A DNA stretch of 64,000 bases from Halomonas halmophila (lineage in GTDB: Bacteria > Pseudomonadota > Gammaproteobacteria > Pseudomonadales > Halomonadaceae): contig NZ_BJOC01000019.1 of NCBI RefSeq assembly GCF_006540005.1, positions 1 to 64,000 of the forward strand, given 5' to 3'. The notes beneath the pieces are model-generated. The model was given only the letters and a program-made list of their open reading frames with translations, ran no database searches and was not told the origin of the DNA. Made by a program: the position numbers and the translations under genes. Position 1 is the first letter of the stretch. Each line of letters opens with the position of its first letter. Positions 37,038-47,713 of this stretch are shown here, in pieces.

Positions 37038-37580
37038 ATGCTGATTTTGGGCATCGACCCTGGGTCGCGGATCACCGGCTATGGCGTGCTGGATGTCACC
37101 ACGTCGCAACCGCTGTATGTCGCCAGCGGCTGCATCCGCACCCGCGGCGAGGACCTGGCACAGCGTCTGGCGCAGATCTACGCCGGCATCAGCGAACTGA
37201 TCGGCATGCACGCCCCCGGGGAATTCGCCATCGAGCAGGTGTTTCTGTCGAAAAACGCCGACTCGGCCCTGAAACTGGGGCAGGCCAGGGGCACGGCGAT
37301 TGTCTGTGCCGCCAACCATGGCTTGCCGGTCAGTGAATATGCGGCTCGCCAGATCAAGCAGGCAGTGACCGGCAAGGGCGGTGCCGACAAGGCGCAGGTC
37401 CAGCACATGGTCACCGCCGTGCTCGGGCTGGAGGGTGCCCCTCAAGCCGATGCCGCCGACGCTCTGGCCATTGCCCTGACGCACGCCCACGCCCGTCTGG
37501 GACTGATCCAGCAGGGGCGTTATGGCGGTGGTCGGGGACGTGGCAGGGGAAGTTCCTGGCGGGATTTTCGGCCCTCCTGA
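37038..37580 (+). CDS. ruvC: Holliday junction resolvase RuvC
   Basis: A 180-residue endonuclease (E. coli: 173). Catalytic acidic residues are seen: D7 in [11 protein letters not shown], the Glu in [11 protein letters not shown] near residue 67, and two Asp in [14 protein letters not shown] near residue 140. It cuts Holliday junctions brought by RuvAB. The C-terminal tail is Gly/Arg-rich ([18 protein letters not shown]). ruvA follows after 146 bp, a larger gap than in E. coli. Confidence 0.97.
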   Translation: MLILGIDPGSRITGYGVLDVTTSQPLYVASGCIRTRGEDLAQRLAQIYAGISELIGMHAPGEFAIEQVFLSKNADSALKLGQARGTAIVCAANHGLPVSEYAARQIKQAVTGKGGADKAQVQHMVTAVLGLEGAPQADAADALAIALTHAHARLGLIQQGRYGGGRGRGRGSSWRDFRPS

Positions 37581-37726
37581 TGTCGCCCTGCGGCGACGCG
37601 GCAACAGCTTGTCGAACACCGTTCAGAGAGGCTGGCAAGCTGTCCTGGCGACCAGTATAGTGGGCCGGCAAGGTGGCATGCTCCGCCATGCCCCGGGCTT
37701 TTGATGACCAAGGATGTTGATACACC

Positions 37727-38338
37727 ATGATCGGACGCCTGAGAGGCACACTGCTGGAAAAACAGCCCCCCTGGCTGGTGGTCGACGTCGGCGGCGTCGG
37801 CTATGAACTGGAAGCCTCGATGACCACGCTGCTGGCATTGCCGGAGTCCGGGGAAGAGCTCGCGCTGTACACCCATCTCAGCGTACGCGATGACGCTCAC
37901 CTGCTGTACGGCTTTGCCCGGGAACAGGAGCGTTCGCTGTTTCGGGCCCTGATCAAGGTCAATGGCATCGGGCCCAAGCTGGCATTGGCGATTCTCTCCG
38001 GCATGGATGAAGACGCCTTCATTCGTTGCGTGATGGATGACGACATCAAGTCGCTGACCCGCCTGCCGGGTGTCGGCCGCAAGACGGCCGAGCGGCTCGT
38101 CATCGAGATGCGTGACCGCTTTCCGCACTGGCAGGCTGACCCTCAGGGCGCCGTCGAAAGCGTCGGCGCCACGCCGAGTCAGCCTGCCGCCAAGGAGCCT
38201 CTGGCGGATGCCGAGGCCGCACTGATCAGCCTGGGGTACAAGTCGACGGAAGCCAGCCGCATGCTGTCGGGTCTCGAAGGCGAGGGCAGCACCGAGGCGA
38301 TCATCAAGGCGGCGCTGGTGCGCCGCATGGCGGGTTGA
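37727..38338 (+). CDS. ruvA: Holliday junction DNA helicase subunit RuvA
   Basis: A 203-residue RuvA. Domain I (residues 1-65) starts MIGRLRGTLLEKQPPWLVVDVGGVGYE; domain II has tandem helix-hairpin-helix motifs (LIKVNGIGPKLALAILSGM and LTRLPGVGRKTAERLVIEMRD); domain III, which contacts RuvB, is at the C-terminus (DAEAALISLGYKSTEASRML). It binds the four-way junction as tetramers and loads RuvB. It forms a unit with ruvB, 62 bp downstream. Confidence 0.98.
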   Translation: MIGRLRGTLLEKQPPWLVVDVGGVGYELEASMTTLLALPESGEELALYTHLSVRDDAHLLYGFAREQERSLFRALIKVNGIGPKLALAILSGMDEDAFIRCVMDDDIKSLTRLPGVGRKTAERLVIEMRDRFPHWQADPQGAVESVGATPSQPAAKEPLADAEAALISLGYKSTEASRMLSGLEGEGSTEAIIKAALVRRMAG

Positions 38339-38400
38339 AGCATGCCGCGCGGGGAGGCTGTAGCGACACGCCCATCGACGTTGCCTGAGGAAGAGGGCCC

Positions 38401-39423
<1,023 letters not shown>

Positions 39424-39451
39424 CCGATCTGCCAAGACCGAGAGGATTGCC

Positions 39452-40141
39452 GTGAACGACGCCATGTCCATTCCCCACCTGATCATGAACGCCAGTGGCG
39501 TAGTACAGGCCGTCATGCTGCTATTGCTGATCGGCTCTCTGCTCTCCTGGGTGGTGATCTTTCAACGCACCTTCGTGATGCGGCGCGCCCGCAAGGCGCA
39601 TCGTGAATTCGAGAACCGGTTCTGGTCCGGGGTCGACCTCAACGAGCTGTATCGCGAGACCCCGGCGGAGCAGGAAACCCAGGGAACCGAGCACCTGTTC
39701 CGCGCCGGTTTCCGTGAGTTCAATCGCCTGCTGCCCAAGACGCGCAGCCCCCAGGCCATCCTGGACGGCGTTCAGCGCAGCATGCGCGTGGCCTGGTCAC
39801 GGGAAGAGGATCGCTTGAATCTGCACCTGGTGTTCCTCGCCACAGTGGCCTCGTCGAGCCCCTATATCGGCCTGTTCGGCACTGTCTGGGGTATCATGGG
39901 TTCCTTCCAGTCGCTCTCGATGGCCCAGCAAGCCACGCTGTCGACAGTCGCGCCCTGGATTGCCGAGGCCCTGATCGCCACGGCCATGGGCCTGTTCGCG
40001 GCCATTCCGGCGGTGATCTTCTACAACCGGCTGTCCGCGGAATCTTCCCGGCTGCTGGGCAAGTACGAGGATTTCGCCGAGGAATTCCATTCAATTCTGC
40101 ACCGCAACCTCCAGGGTCGCGGCGAATCCGGCGAAGGCTGA
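39452..40141 (+). CDS. tolQ: Tol-Pal system protein TolQ
   Basis: A 229-residue inner-membrane protein (E. coli: 230) of the TolQ/ExbB/MotA family. The first helix is [21 protein letters not shown] near residue 15-35; the conserved core is [19 protein letters not shown] and the third helix [26 protein letters not shown]. With TolR it forms the proton-driven motor energising TolA. GTG at 39452 is the preferred start, with AGAGG six bases upstream; ATG at 39464 is the alternative. No ybgC gene precedes it, unlike many relatives. Confidence 0.96.
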   Translation: MNDAMSIPHLIMNASGVVQAVMLLLLIGSLLSWVVIFQRTFVMRRARKAHREFENRFWSGVDLNELYRETPAEQETQGTEHLFRAGFREFNRLLPKTRSPQAILDGVQRSMRVAWSREEDRLNLHLVFLATVASSSPYIGLFGTVWGIMGSFQSLSMAQQATLSTVAPWIAEALIATAMGLFAAIPAVIFYNRLSAESSRLLGKYEDFAEEFHSILHRNLQGRGESGEG

Positions 40142-40153
40142 GGGAGAGGCGTC

Positions 40154-40594
<441 letters not shown>

Positions 40595-40603
40595 GGAAGC
40601 ATC

Positions 40604-41707
40604 ATGGCCAGACAGCAACGACGCGTAGGCTATGGAATACCGGCGCTGCTCGCCATCGGGCTGCACCTGGGCCTGCTGGTGATCAGCGTGCTGCGCTTTC
40701 CCTCGGCGGAAAGCGAGCCGCCTACCCAGTCGATCGTCCAGGCGACCCTGGTCAGCACCCGGACGACGACCGATCAGGCACAGCAGGCCAGCCAGCCCGA
40801 GGCTTCCTCGCCGGCCGACCAGGCCGCGGAACAACCGGCCACGGCCGAGGCCGACGACGCCGAAGCACAGCGCCAGGAGGCAGCGGAAGCCGACCGTCAG
40901 GCCGAAGCCCAAGCAGAGGCTGAAGCCGCAAGGGAGCGCGCCGCCGCACTGGAAGCCGCGCGCGCCGCTGCGGAAGAGGCACAACGGCGCAAGGCGGAGG
41001 CCGAGGCCGCAGCCGAACGCCGCCAGGAGGCCGAACGCCAGCGCCAGGCCGAGGCAGAGGCCCGCCGCCAACGCGAGGCAGAAGAGGCAGCGCGTCGTCA
41101 ACGCGAGGCCGAGCGCCAGGCCGAGGCAGAGGCCCGCCGCCAGCGCGAGGCGGAAGAGGAAGCGCGTCGTCAACGCGAGGCCGAGCGCCAGGCCGAGGAA
41201 GAGGCCCGCCGCCAGCGCGAGGCGGAAGAGGCAGCGCGTCGTCAACGCGAGGCCGAGCGCCAGGCTGAGGAAGAGGCCCGACGCCAGCGCGAGGCCGAGG
41301 AGAAGCGGCGCCAGCAAGCCGCCGCACAGCGGGCGGCCGAAGCCGCCCAGAGCAGCCTGGAGCGCGCTATAGCAGGCGAGGCGCAAGCCGCCGCCAATGC
41401 CGAGCAGGCTCGCGAGGCCGCCAATGGCTTTATCAACCTGGTTCGCCGCTCGGTCGAACAAGCCTGGGTGATTCCTCCCAATGTGAGCGACAATACCGGT
41501 GCACTGGTGGCGATTCGCCTGGGCCCCTCCGGCGCAGTCTTTTCCGCCAGCATCGCCCGCAGCAGTGGCAACTCTGCCTTCGACCGTGCCGCCGTACAGG
41601 CGGTGGAGTCAGCCGCACCCTTCACTGAACTGCGTGAATTGCCGGCAGGGATTCAGCAGGAATATCGTGAGTTCAATCTCAACTTCCGTCCGGGGGACAT
41701 CCGCTGA
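40604..41707 (+). CDS. tolA: Cell envelope integrity protein TolA
   Basis: A 367-residue TolA. A single transmembrane helix near residue 10-28 ([19 protein letters not shown]) anchors it. A long Ala/Glu/Arg/Gln-rich helical domain spans about residues 60-265, and the C-terminal globular domain III ([44 protein letters not shown]) is intact. It links TolQR to TolB-Pal across the periplasm. Domain II contains three near-identical 24-residue repeats, matched by 72-bp DNA repeats, so its length may vary between strains. The stop overlaps the tolB start by one base (TGATG). Confidence 0.96.
   Translation: MARQQRRVGYGIPALLAIGLHLGLLVISVLRFPSAESEPPTQSIVQATLVSTRTTTDQAQQASQPEASSPADQAAEQPATAEADDAEAQRQEAAEADRQAEAQAEAEAARERAAALEAARAAAEEAQRRKAEAEAAAERRQEAERQRQAEAEARRQREAEEAARRQREAERQAEAEARRQREAEEEARRQREAERQAEEEARRQREAEEAARRQREAERQAEEEARRQREAEEKRRQQAAAQRAAEAAQSSLERAIAGEAQAAANAEQAREAANGFINLVRRSVEQAWVIPPNVSDNTGALVAIRLGPSGAVFSASIARSSGNSAFDRAAVQAVESAAPFTELRELPAGIQQEYREFNLNFRPGDIR
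41057..41310 (+). repeat. 72-bp tandem repeats within tolA domain II
   Basis: Three full units start at 41057, 41129 and 41201, with a partial fourth from 41273. Each encodes the 24-residue pattern [20 protein letters not shown] plus QAEA/QAEE. Differences between units are few, indicating recent duplication or gene conversion. The period of 24 residues keeps the helical register. Confidence 0.9.
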
Positions 41708-42996
41708 TGAGAGTCTTGTTAACGAGCTGCCTGGCTGCGCTGGTGCTGCTCTGTGCACCACTGGCCCAGGCCGAATTGACCATCGATATCACGCGTGGCA
41801 ACGAAGAGGCCACGCCCATCGCCGTGGTGCCCTTCGCTGAAGACGGGGCCGAGCTGCCGCAGGACATCGCCCAGATCGTCGCCGATGATCTGCGTCGCAG
41901 CGGTTATTTCGCGCCGTTGGAGCGCCAGAACATGTTCGCCCAGCCTTCCAGCAGTGATGAGGTGACCTATGGTGACTGGCAGGCACTGGATACCCGCTAC
42001 CTGGTCGTGGGCCGGGTGTCCCAAGAGGGCGGCAACATCAGCATTCGTTATGAACTCATGGATGTCTCGGGCGAATCACGAATGTTGGGCGAGACGGTGA
42101 CCACCAAGCTGAACCAGCTTCGTGCTGCGGCACATTATATCAGTGACCAGGTCTTCGAGGCGATTACCGACATTCGTGGCGCCTTCTCGACGCGCATCGC
42201 CTATGTCACTTCGGAGGGGGTCGGCGACAACATCCAGTACCGCCTGATGGTGGCCGATGCCGATGGTCACAACAGCCATCAGGCCCTGACGTCGAATGAA
42301 CCCATCATGTCGCCTGCCTGGTCGCCGGATGGCAACAAGCTTGCCTATGTCTCCTTCGAGGGCGGCCGTCCCGGTATCTATGTACAGGAAGTCAGCAGTG
42401 GCCGACGCGTCAAGCTGACCTCTTTCGAGGGCCTGAACAGTGCCCCCGCCTGGTCGCCGGATGGCCGTCGGCTGGCCATGACCTTGTCACGGGATGGGCA
42501 GCCCGAGATTTACACCATGGATATCGCCACCCGTGATCTGACGCGCATCACTAGTGCGCCGAGCATCGAGACAGAGCCTGCCTGGGCACCGGATGGTCAG
42601 AGCCTGATTTATACCTCGGATCGCAGCGGGGGCCCGCAGATTTATCGCCAGAACCTCAATGGCGGATCCCCCGAACGACTGACCTATACCGGCAACTACA
42701 ACGCACGCGCACAGTTTGCGCCGGATGGTGAGTCCCTGTTCCTGATCCACAAGGGCAATAATGGCTATCAGGTGGCGCGACAGGATCTCGATAGTGGTCG
42801 CCTTGTCGAGCTCAGCGATGCCCGACAGGCCGAATCACCGAGTGTTGCTCCGAATGGCACCATGGTAATCTTCGCCACCCAGCAGGGAAGTCGTGGTGTG
42901 CTGGGGGCTGTATCCGCGGACGGACGCGCTTCGTTCCGACTGCCCGCGGCCCAGGGTGATGTACGCGAACCCGCGTGGTCCCCGTTTCTGAACTGA
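41707..42996 (+). CDS. tolB: Tol-Pal system beta-propeller protein TolB
   Basis: A 429-residue periplasmic protein (E. coli: 430). A Sec signal peptide ([19 protein letters not shown]) ends near residue 21; the N-terminal domain has VVPFAEDG; the C-terminal six-bladed propeller shows repeated WSPDGN/WSPDGR/WAPDGQ motifs and [10 protein letters not shown]. It binds Pal and is released by TolA. Translation is coupled to tolA by TGATG overlap. Confidence 0.97.
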   Translation: MRVLLTSCLAALVLLCAPLAQAELTIDITRGNEEATPIAVVPFAEDGAELPQDIAQIVADDLRRSGYFAPLERQNMFAQPSSSDEVTYGDWQALDTRYLVVGRVSQEGGNISIRYELMDVSGESRMLGETVTTKLNQLRAAAHYISDQVFEAITDIRGAFSTRIAYVTSEGVGDNIQYRLMVADADGHNSHQALTSNEPIMSPAWSPDGNKLAYVSFEGGRPGIYVQEVSSGRRVKLTSFEGLNSAPAWSPDGRRLAMTLSRDGQPEIYTMDIATRDLTRITSAPSIETEPAWAPDGQSLIYTSDRSGGPQIYRQNLNGGSPERLTYTGNYNARAQFAPDGESLFLIHKGNNGYQVARQDLDSGRLVELSDARQAESPSVAPNGTMVIFATQQGSRGVLGAVSADGRASFRLPAAQGDVREPAWSPFLN

Positions 42997-43024
42997 TCGA
43001 ACCAGTAGCGCAAGGAGTCCTACG

Positions 43025-43573
43025 ATGCAACTCAAGCCCTATGCCCGGTCTCTGGCCGTTGCCTTTTCTCTGGCCTTCGTGGCCGGTTGTTCCAGCACAG
43101 GTGGTACCCAGGAAGGTTCAATGTCCGGGAGTGGCTCAGGCAGTGGTACCGGTGGTACCAGCGGGGTCGGCACCGGCCAGGTGAGTGGTACCGGCAATGG
43201 CAGCGGCCTCAATGGTGGTGCCGGTCAGATGGCTGGCTCGCGCATTCCCGAGACACGCACCATCTATTTCGCCTACGACAGCGATTCCATTCGACCTGAA
43301 TTCCAGTCGGTGCTCAACGCCCATGCCAGCTTTCTGCGCAACAACAGCAGTGCCAGTGTCGTGCTCCAGGGACACACGGACGAGCGCGGTACCCGTGAAT
43401 ACAACCTGGCGCTGGGCGAGCGTCGTGCCGGGGCCGTCGAAGAGTTCCTGAGCGTGCAGGGGGTTTCTCCATCGCAGGTGGAAGTGGTCAGCTACGGTGA
43501 AGAACGGCCCGCCGCTCGGGGTAGCAACGAAAGAGCCTATGCCCAGAATCGTCGCGTGGTTTTTGCCTACTGA
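43025..43573 (+). CDS. pal: Peptidoglycan-associated lipoprotein Pal
   Basis: A 182-residue outer-membrane lipoprotein. The lipobox is VAGC with C22 as the lipidated residue. Between about residues 28 and 72 lies a linker almost wholly of Gly, Ser and Thr. The OmpA-like peptidoglycan-binding domain follows (IYFAYDSDSIRPEF; LQGHTDERGTREYNLALGER; VSYGEERPAARGSNE). It anchors the outer membrane to peptidoglycan. AAGGAG precedes the ATG. The Gly-rich linker is longer and simpler than in E. coli Pal. Confidence 0.97.
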   Translation: MQLKPYARSLAVAFSLAFVAGCSSTGGTQEGSMSGSGSGSGTGGTSGVGTGQVSGTGNGSGLNGGAGQMAGSRIPETRTIYFAYDSDSIRPEFQSVLNAHASFLRNNSSASVVLQGHTDERGTREYNLALGERRAGAVEEFLSVQGVSPSQVEVVSYGEERPAARGSNERAYAQNRRVVFAY

Positions 43574-43610
43574 TCAGCCCGGGCGAGCCGTCTCCCGGCC
43601 AGAACAGCTT

Positions 43611-43640
43611 CACCACGGCCTGAAACCTCGCGCCGTGGTG
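43611..43640 (+). other. Hairpin between pal and cpoB
   Basis: Perfect 9-bp inverted repeat CACCACGGC/GCCGTGGTG with a 12-nt loop in the 120-bp gap between pal and cpoB. No T-tract; could stabilise the highly expressed pal message. Confidence 0.5.
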
Positions 43641-43693
43641 ATGGCGGTTCGGGAACGACACCGGCCACGCAAACACGCAAAGAGGGATACGTG

Positions 43694-44467
43694 ATGAAGG
43701 GCATCCAACGACTCTGCGCCATCGGTCTATTCAGCATGCCGATGGGCATCATCCCGGCCGCCGTTGCCCAGCAACCTTCGGTCACCGATCTGTCCGGCGG
43801 TGGCGGCAGCACTTTTTACGATCAAACAGCCACCCGCGCGCAAGCCGGTGGTGATCTGTTGCTGTTCAACCGCCTGCAGCAGAACCAGGAAGAGTTGCGG
43901 CGACTCAGGGGCCAGGTCGAGGAACTGCGTCACCAGCTGGAGCGACTGCGCCAACAGACGCGCCAGCAGTACATGGACATCGACTCCAGGCTGAGCTCGC
44001 TGTCCTCCGTCGGTCCGGAAAGCAGTGCCCCGTCGTCTTCGGCCTCGTCCGACACGGCATCATCCGAGAGTGACGCGGCAACGGACAGCAGCGCCGGACG
44101 TGAAGCCTACCAGGCCGCCTTCGCCAAGGTGCAGAACCGCGATTTCGGTGCCGCCAAACAAGCCTTCGAGGCCTTCATCGCGGATTACCCGCAGAGCGAG
44201 CTTGCCGCCAATGCCCACTACTGGCTGGGCGAACTGCATTCTGCCGAATCCGACCTCGAAGCCGCCGCCGGAGCCTTCAGGAAGGTGATCGATGCCTTCC
44301 CCGACAGCAACAAGGTGCCGGACGCCCTCTACAAGCTGGGGCTGCTCAAGGCACGCCAGGGGGACGTCGATGCCAGTAACGAGCTGCTTGATCAGGTCCA
44401 GTCACAATACCCGGACAGCAATGCCGCCAGCCTTGCCGAAGACTTCCAGCAGCAGTCGGGCAGTTGA
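43694..44467 (+). CDS. cpoB: Cell division coordinator CpoB (YbgF)
   Basis: A 257-residue periplasmic protein. A signal peptide ends near residue 25 (AAVAQQ). An N-terminal trimerising coiled coil follows (LLLFNRLQQNQEELRRLRGQ onward), then a Ser-rich linker and a C-terminal TPR domain from about residue 135 (YQAAFAKVQNRDFGAAKQAF; NAHYWLGELHSAESDL). It links PBP1B function with the Tol machine. ATG at 43694 is preferred over GTG at 43691 because AGAGGG lies seven bases before it. Confidence 0.94.
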   Translation: MKGIQRLCAIGLFSMPMGIIPAAVAQQPSVTDLSGGGGSTFYDQTATRAQAGGDLLLFNRLQQNQEELRRLRGQVEELRHQLERLRQQTRQQYMDIDSRLSSLSSVGPESSAPSSSASSDTASSESDAATDSSAGREAYQAAFAKVQNRDFGAAKQAFEAFIADYPQSELAANAHYWLGELHSAESDLEAAAGAFRKVIDAFPDSNKVPDALYKLGLLKARQGDVDASNELLDQVQSQYPDSNAASLAEDFQQQSGS

Positions 44468-44488
44468 TATTCGATCGGGAGAGACACC

Positions 44489-45256
44489 ATGGTTGCCTGC
44501 AAGATCGACTATGCGCCACCCCCGGACCTCCTGGCCGGCCGCGTCATCCTGGTAACCGGGGCCGGAGACGGTATCGGGCGCAGTGCCGCCCTGAGCTATG
44601 CGCGACACGGTGCCACCGTGATTCTGCTGGGGCGTACCACCGCTAAGCTCGAATCCGTCTACGACGAGATCGAAGCGGCGGGCGGTGCCCAGCCGGCGAT
44701 CTTTCCGCTCAACCTGGAAGGCGCGACGCTCAAGGACTATCAGGACATGGCGGTTACCCTGAACAATGCCTTCGGGCGTCTCGATGGCATACTGCACAAT
44801 GCCGGTCTGCTGGGGCGCATCACGCCCTTCGAGCAATATGACCCGGCACTCTGGGAGCAGGTCATGCAGGTCAACGTCAACGGTCCGCTGTGGATGACCC
44901 AGGCGTTGCTGCCCTTGCTGCGCGCCTCGCCGGACGCCTCGGTGATCTTTACCTCCTCGAGTGTCGGCCGCAAGGGACGCGCCTACTGGGGGGCCTACTC
45001 GGTGTCCAAGTTCGCCACCGAAGGCTTCGTCCAGTTGCTGGCCGACGAGGTGGAGCATGAAGGCGGACTGCGTATCAACAGTCTCAACCCGGGGGCCACC
45101 CGCACCGCCATGCGCAAGTCGGCCTATCCCGGTGAGGATCCCATGACCCTGCGCACGCCGGAAGCCATCATGCCCACCTATCTGTGGCTGATGGGGCCGG
45201 ACAGTCATGGCCATAACGGCGAGGCCTTCGACGCACAACCACCACGCCGGACCTGA
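44489..45256 (+). CDS. yciK: YciK-family short-chain oxidoreductase
   Basis: A 255-residue SDR protein. NAD(P) loop VTGAGDGIGRSAA near residue 24, NAGLLG near residue 105, catalytic Ser in FTSSSVGRKGR and Tyr/Lys in YWGAYSVSKFA. The family opening YAPPPDLLAGRVILVTG and C-terminal LNPGATRTAMRKSAYPGEDP match YciK. Its substrate is unknown. In pseudomonads yciK lies next to mupP and ubiG, as here, though here it is convergent with them. GGGAGA precedes the ATG. Confidence 0.92.
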   Translation: MVACKIDYAPPPDLLAGRVILVTGAGDGIGRSAALSYARHGATVILLGRTTAKLESVYDEIEAAGGAQPAIFPLNLEGATLKDYQDMAVTLNNAFGRLDGILHNAGLLGRITPFEQYDPALWEQVMQVNVNGPLWMTQALLPLLRASPDASVIFTSSSVGRKGRAYWGAYSVSKFATEGFVQLLADEVEHEGGLRINSLNPGATRTAMRKSAYPGEDPMTLRTPEAIMPTYLWLMGPDSHGHNGEAFDAQPPRRT

Positions 45257-45273
45257 GGGCCCGGCTGCTTCGT

Positions 45274-45951
45274 TCAGGACGACAACTCGTCCACCGTCAG
45301 TTCCCGCACCAGGTCAGCGGCGCTATCCAGGCACAGGTCCGCCGCCCACCGTCGGTGGTCATCAGCACTGTCCATGTAGCCATAGCCGACGGCCACGGCC
45401 AGCATTCCCGCGGCATGAGCGGCCTGAACATCCCTTTGGTGATCACCGATGTACCAGCAGTCCCCGGGAGCCACGGCCAGCCGGCGCGCGGCTTCCTGCA
45501 GAGGCGCCGGGTCAGGCTTCCTGACCGGCAGATCATCCGCGCACAACAGCACATCCGGCTCGAGCCCCAGGGCCAGGACCAGTGGCTCGGCATAGGCGCG
45601 CGGCTTGTTGGTGACAATCCCCCAGGGACGTCCGGCACTCACCCAGCGTTCCAGCAGTTCGCGCAGTGGCGGAAAGACCTCGCTCTCGACCGCGACGCCC
45701 TCGCTGTAGCGATCGAGCAGATACTGTCGCGCCTGATCATGCTCGGCATGCTCGCGCTCCAGGCCGAGCGCCAGTTGCACCAGGGCACTACCACCATTGG
45801 AGACCTGGGCCCGGATTGTCGGGTAGGGCAGGGCCTCCAAGCCGTGATGCGCTCTCAGGGCATTGGTGGCGCGCGCCAGGTCCGGGGCCGTGTCGACCAG
45901 GGTGCCATCCAGGTCGAACAGCAGTGCCTGCGGACAGGGCCAGCCGCTCAT
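45274..45951 (-). CDS. mupP: HAD phosphatase, probably N-acetylmuramic acid 6-phosphate phosphatase MupP
   Basis: A 225-residue HAD hydrolase. Motif [15 protein letters not shown] at the N-terminus, motif II VTNKP, motif III lysine in VRKPDPAPL, motif [14 protein letters not shown]. Such proteins are often called phosphoglycolate phosphatase (Gph); the ubiG-mupP-yciK neighbourhood of Pseudomonas, where MupP acts in cell-wall recycling toward UDP-MurNAc, makes MupP the better guess. The start overlaps the ubiG stop by 4 bp (ATGA), so the two are translationally coupled. Confidence 0.78.
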   Translation of the reverse strand: MSGWPCPQALLFDLDGTLVDTAPDLARATNALRAHHGLEALPYPTIRAQVSNGGSALVQLALGLEREHAEHDQARQYLLDRYSEGVAVESEVFPPLRELLERWVSAGRPWGIVTNKPRAYAEPLVLALGLEPDVLLCADDLPVRKPDPAPLQEAARRLAVAPGDCWYIGDHQRDVQAAHAAGMLAVAVGYGYMDSADDHRRWAADLCLDSAADLVRELTVDELSS

Positions 45952-46676
45952 GAGGATGCCTCACGCCGACAGTGCATCAGGTAATTGACAGAGACATCAC
46001 GCGGCGCCAGGCGATAGCGACGCCACACCGGCTGATAGACGAGACCGCTCTGTTCGCACACCTCCAGCCCCGCCTCGCGGGACCAGGCAGCCAGCTCGGA
46101 AGGGCGGATGAAGCGGGCATAATCATGGGTACCCCGCGGCAGCATGCCCAGCACGTACTCGGCGCCGATGATGGCCAGGGCATAGGCCTTGGGGTGGCGA
46201 TTGATGGTCGAGAAGAAGACCTGCCCGCCCGGCTTGACCAGGCGGGCACATGCCCGCACCACCGAGGCCGGATCGGGTACGTGTTCGAGCATTTCCAGGC
46301 AGGTCACCACGTCGAAGGAGGCCGGTTGCTGCTCCGCCAACTGCTCGACACTGAGGCACCGGTAATCGATCTCGACGCCCGATTGCTGTGCATGCTGCCG
46401 GGCCACGCCCAGCGGTGCCTCGCCGAGGTCGATGCCGGTGACATGGCCTCCGCGATGGGCCATGGCTTCGGCGAGAATACCGCCACCGCAACCCACATCG
46501 AGAATGTCGCGACCCGCGAGGCCGGCCCGGGTATCGATGAAGTCGAGGCGCAGCGGGTTGATGTCATGCAGTGGCTTGAACTCACCGCCGGTATCCCACC
46601 AGCGGTCGGCCAGGGTTTCGAACTTGGCGATTTCGGACGCATCGACATTGTCGCTGCGGGAGTGACGTGCCGTCAT
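45948..46676 (-). CDS. ubiG: Ubiquinone biosynthesis O-methyltransferase UbiG
   Basis: A 242-residue SAM-dependent methyltransferase (E. coli: 240). SAM motif [15 protein letters not shown] near residue 60; family openings [19 protein letters not shown] and INPLRLDFI; later [17 protein letters not shown] and [17 protein letters not shown]. It performs both O-methylation steps of ubiquinone synthesis. Start at 46676 ([12 protein letters not shown]) has GGAGAG just upstream. Divergent from galU; coupled to mupP. Confidence 0.96.
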   Translation of the reverse strand: MTARHSRSDNVDASEIAKFETLADRWWDTGGEFKPLHDINPLRLDFIDTRAGLAGRDILDVGCGGGILAEAMAHRGGHVTGIDLGEAPLGVARQHAQQSGVEIDYRCLSVEQLAEQQPASFDVVTCLEMLEHVPDPASVVRACARLVKPGGQVFFSTINRHPKAYALAIIGAEYVLGMLPRGTHDYARFIRPSELAAWSREAGLEVCEQSGLVYQPVWRRYRLAPRDVSVNYLMHCRREASS

Positions 46677-46816
46677 GGCTCTCTCCATCAGAGGTGGCGA
46701 ATTCGCCCCGGTGGCGAACTCGGGCGCATTCGGTATCATGGGGCCATGATACCCGTTCCGGGGAACCCATTCACAATGGCGCTTCACATTCATTCGATCT
46801 CGACAGGGACTCCTTC

Positions 46817-47710
46817 ATGATTCGCAAGGCTGTATTGCCCGTCGCCGGTTTCGGCACCCGTTGTCTGCCTGCCTCCAAGGCGATCCCCAAGGAAATGATC
46901 ACCATCGTCGACCGACCGGTGATTCAGTATGTCGTGCAGGAGGCCGTCGAAGCCGGTATCCGCGATATCGTGCTGGTCACCCATGGCAGCAAGGGCGCCA
47001 TCGAGAACCACTTCGATAAGCACTTCGAGCTGGAAGCAGGGCTCGAGGCCAAGGGCAAGTGGGAGCTGCTGGAAGAGTTGCGCGCCATCGTGCCGCCGGA
47101 CGTCAACATCATCAGCATACGCCAGTCGGAGCCGCTGGGGCTCGGACACGCCGTGCTGTGCGCTCGGCCGATTATTGGTGACAACGAGCCTTTTGCCGTC
47201 CTGCTGCCGGATGTCCTCGTGGACGGCAGCGATCTGGAGGGTGCCAACGACCTCGCCGGCATGCTCGCCTCCTACGAGACGCGTCAGCGTAGCCAGTTGA
47301 TGGTCGAGTCAGTGCCTCATGACATGGTGCACAAGTACGGTATCGTCGCTCCCGAAGGGGCGCCCCCGGCAGCAGGTGAGGCCGGTGCGCTAAGCGGAGT
47401 CGTCGAGAAGCCCGCCCAGGAAGAAGCACCGTCGGACCTGGCCGTGATCGGACGCTATGTGCTGCCCGGGCGCATCTTTCCGTTGCTCGCCGAAACCCCG
47501 CCGGGCGCCGGCGACGAAATCCAGCTGACCGATGCCATAGAACGCCTGCGCGATGCAGAAGGGGTCGATGCCTGGCGGATGCGTGGCCGAACCTATGATT
47601 GCGGACACCAGCTCGGCTACCTGGAAGCCATCCTCGCCTATGGTCGCCGACACGCTCGCTACGGCGAAGGCTTCCGCGAGCTCATCGGTCGTTACGCCGG
47701 CGAGGAGTAA
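46817..47710 (+). CDS. galU: UTP--glucose-1-phosphate uridylyltransferase
   Basis: A 297-residue GalU (E. coli: 302). Nucleotide loop PVAGFGTRCLPASKAIPKEM near the N-terminus, substrate segment LGLGHAVLCARPIIGD and lysine in VVEKPAQEEAPSDLAVIGRY are intact. It makes UDP-glucose for envelope polysaccharides. Start at 46817 (MIRKAVLPVAG) matches the family. A UDP-glucose-dehydrogenase-like gene starts three bases after its stop, so they are one transcript, but that partner lacks key catalytic residues. Confidence 0.96.
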   Translation: MIRKAVLPVAGFGTRCLPASKAIPKEMITIVDRPVIQYVVQEAVEAGIRDIVLVTHGSKGAIENHFDKHFELEAGLEAKGKWELLEELRAIVPPDVNIISIRQSEPLGLGHAVLCARPIIGDNEPFAVLLPDVLVDGSDLEGANDLAGMLASYETRQRSQLMVESVPHDMVHKYGIVAPEGAPPAAGEAGALSGVVEKPAQEEAPSDLAVIGRYVLPGRIFPLLAETPPGAGDEIQLTDAIERLRDAEGVDAWRMRGRTYDCGHQLGYLEAILAYGRRHARYGEGFRELIGRYAGEE

Positions 47711-47713
47711 GTC

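Noticed and set aside
41057-41310. CRISPR array
   Set aside because: Repeats are contiguous, in frame, without spacers, and encode the TolA helical domain.
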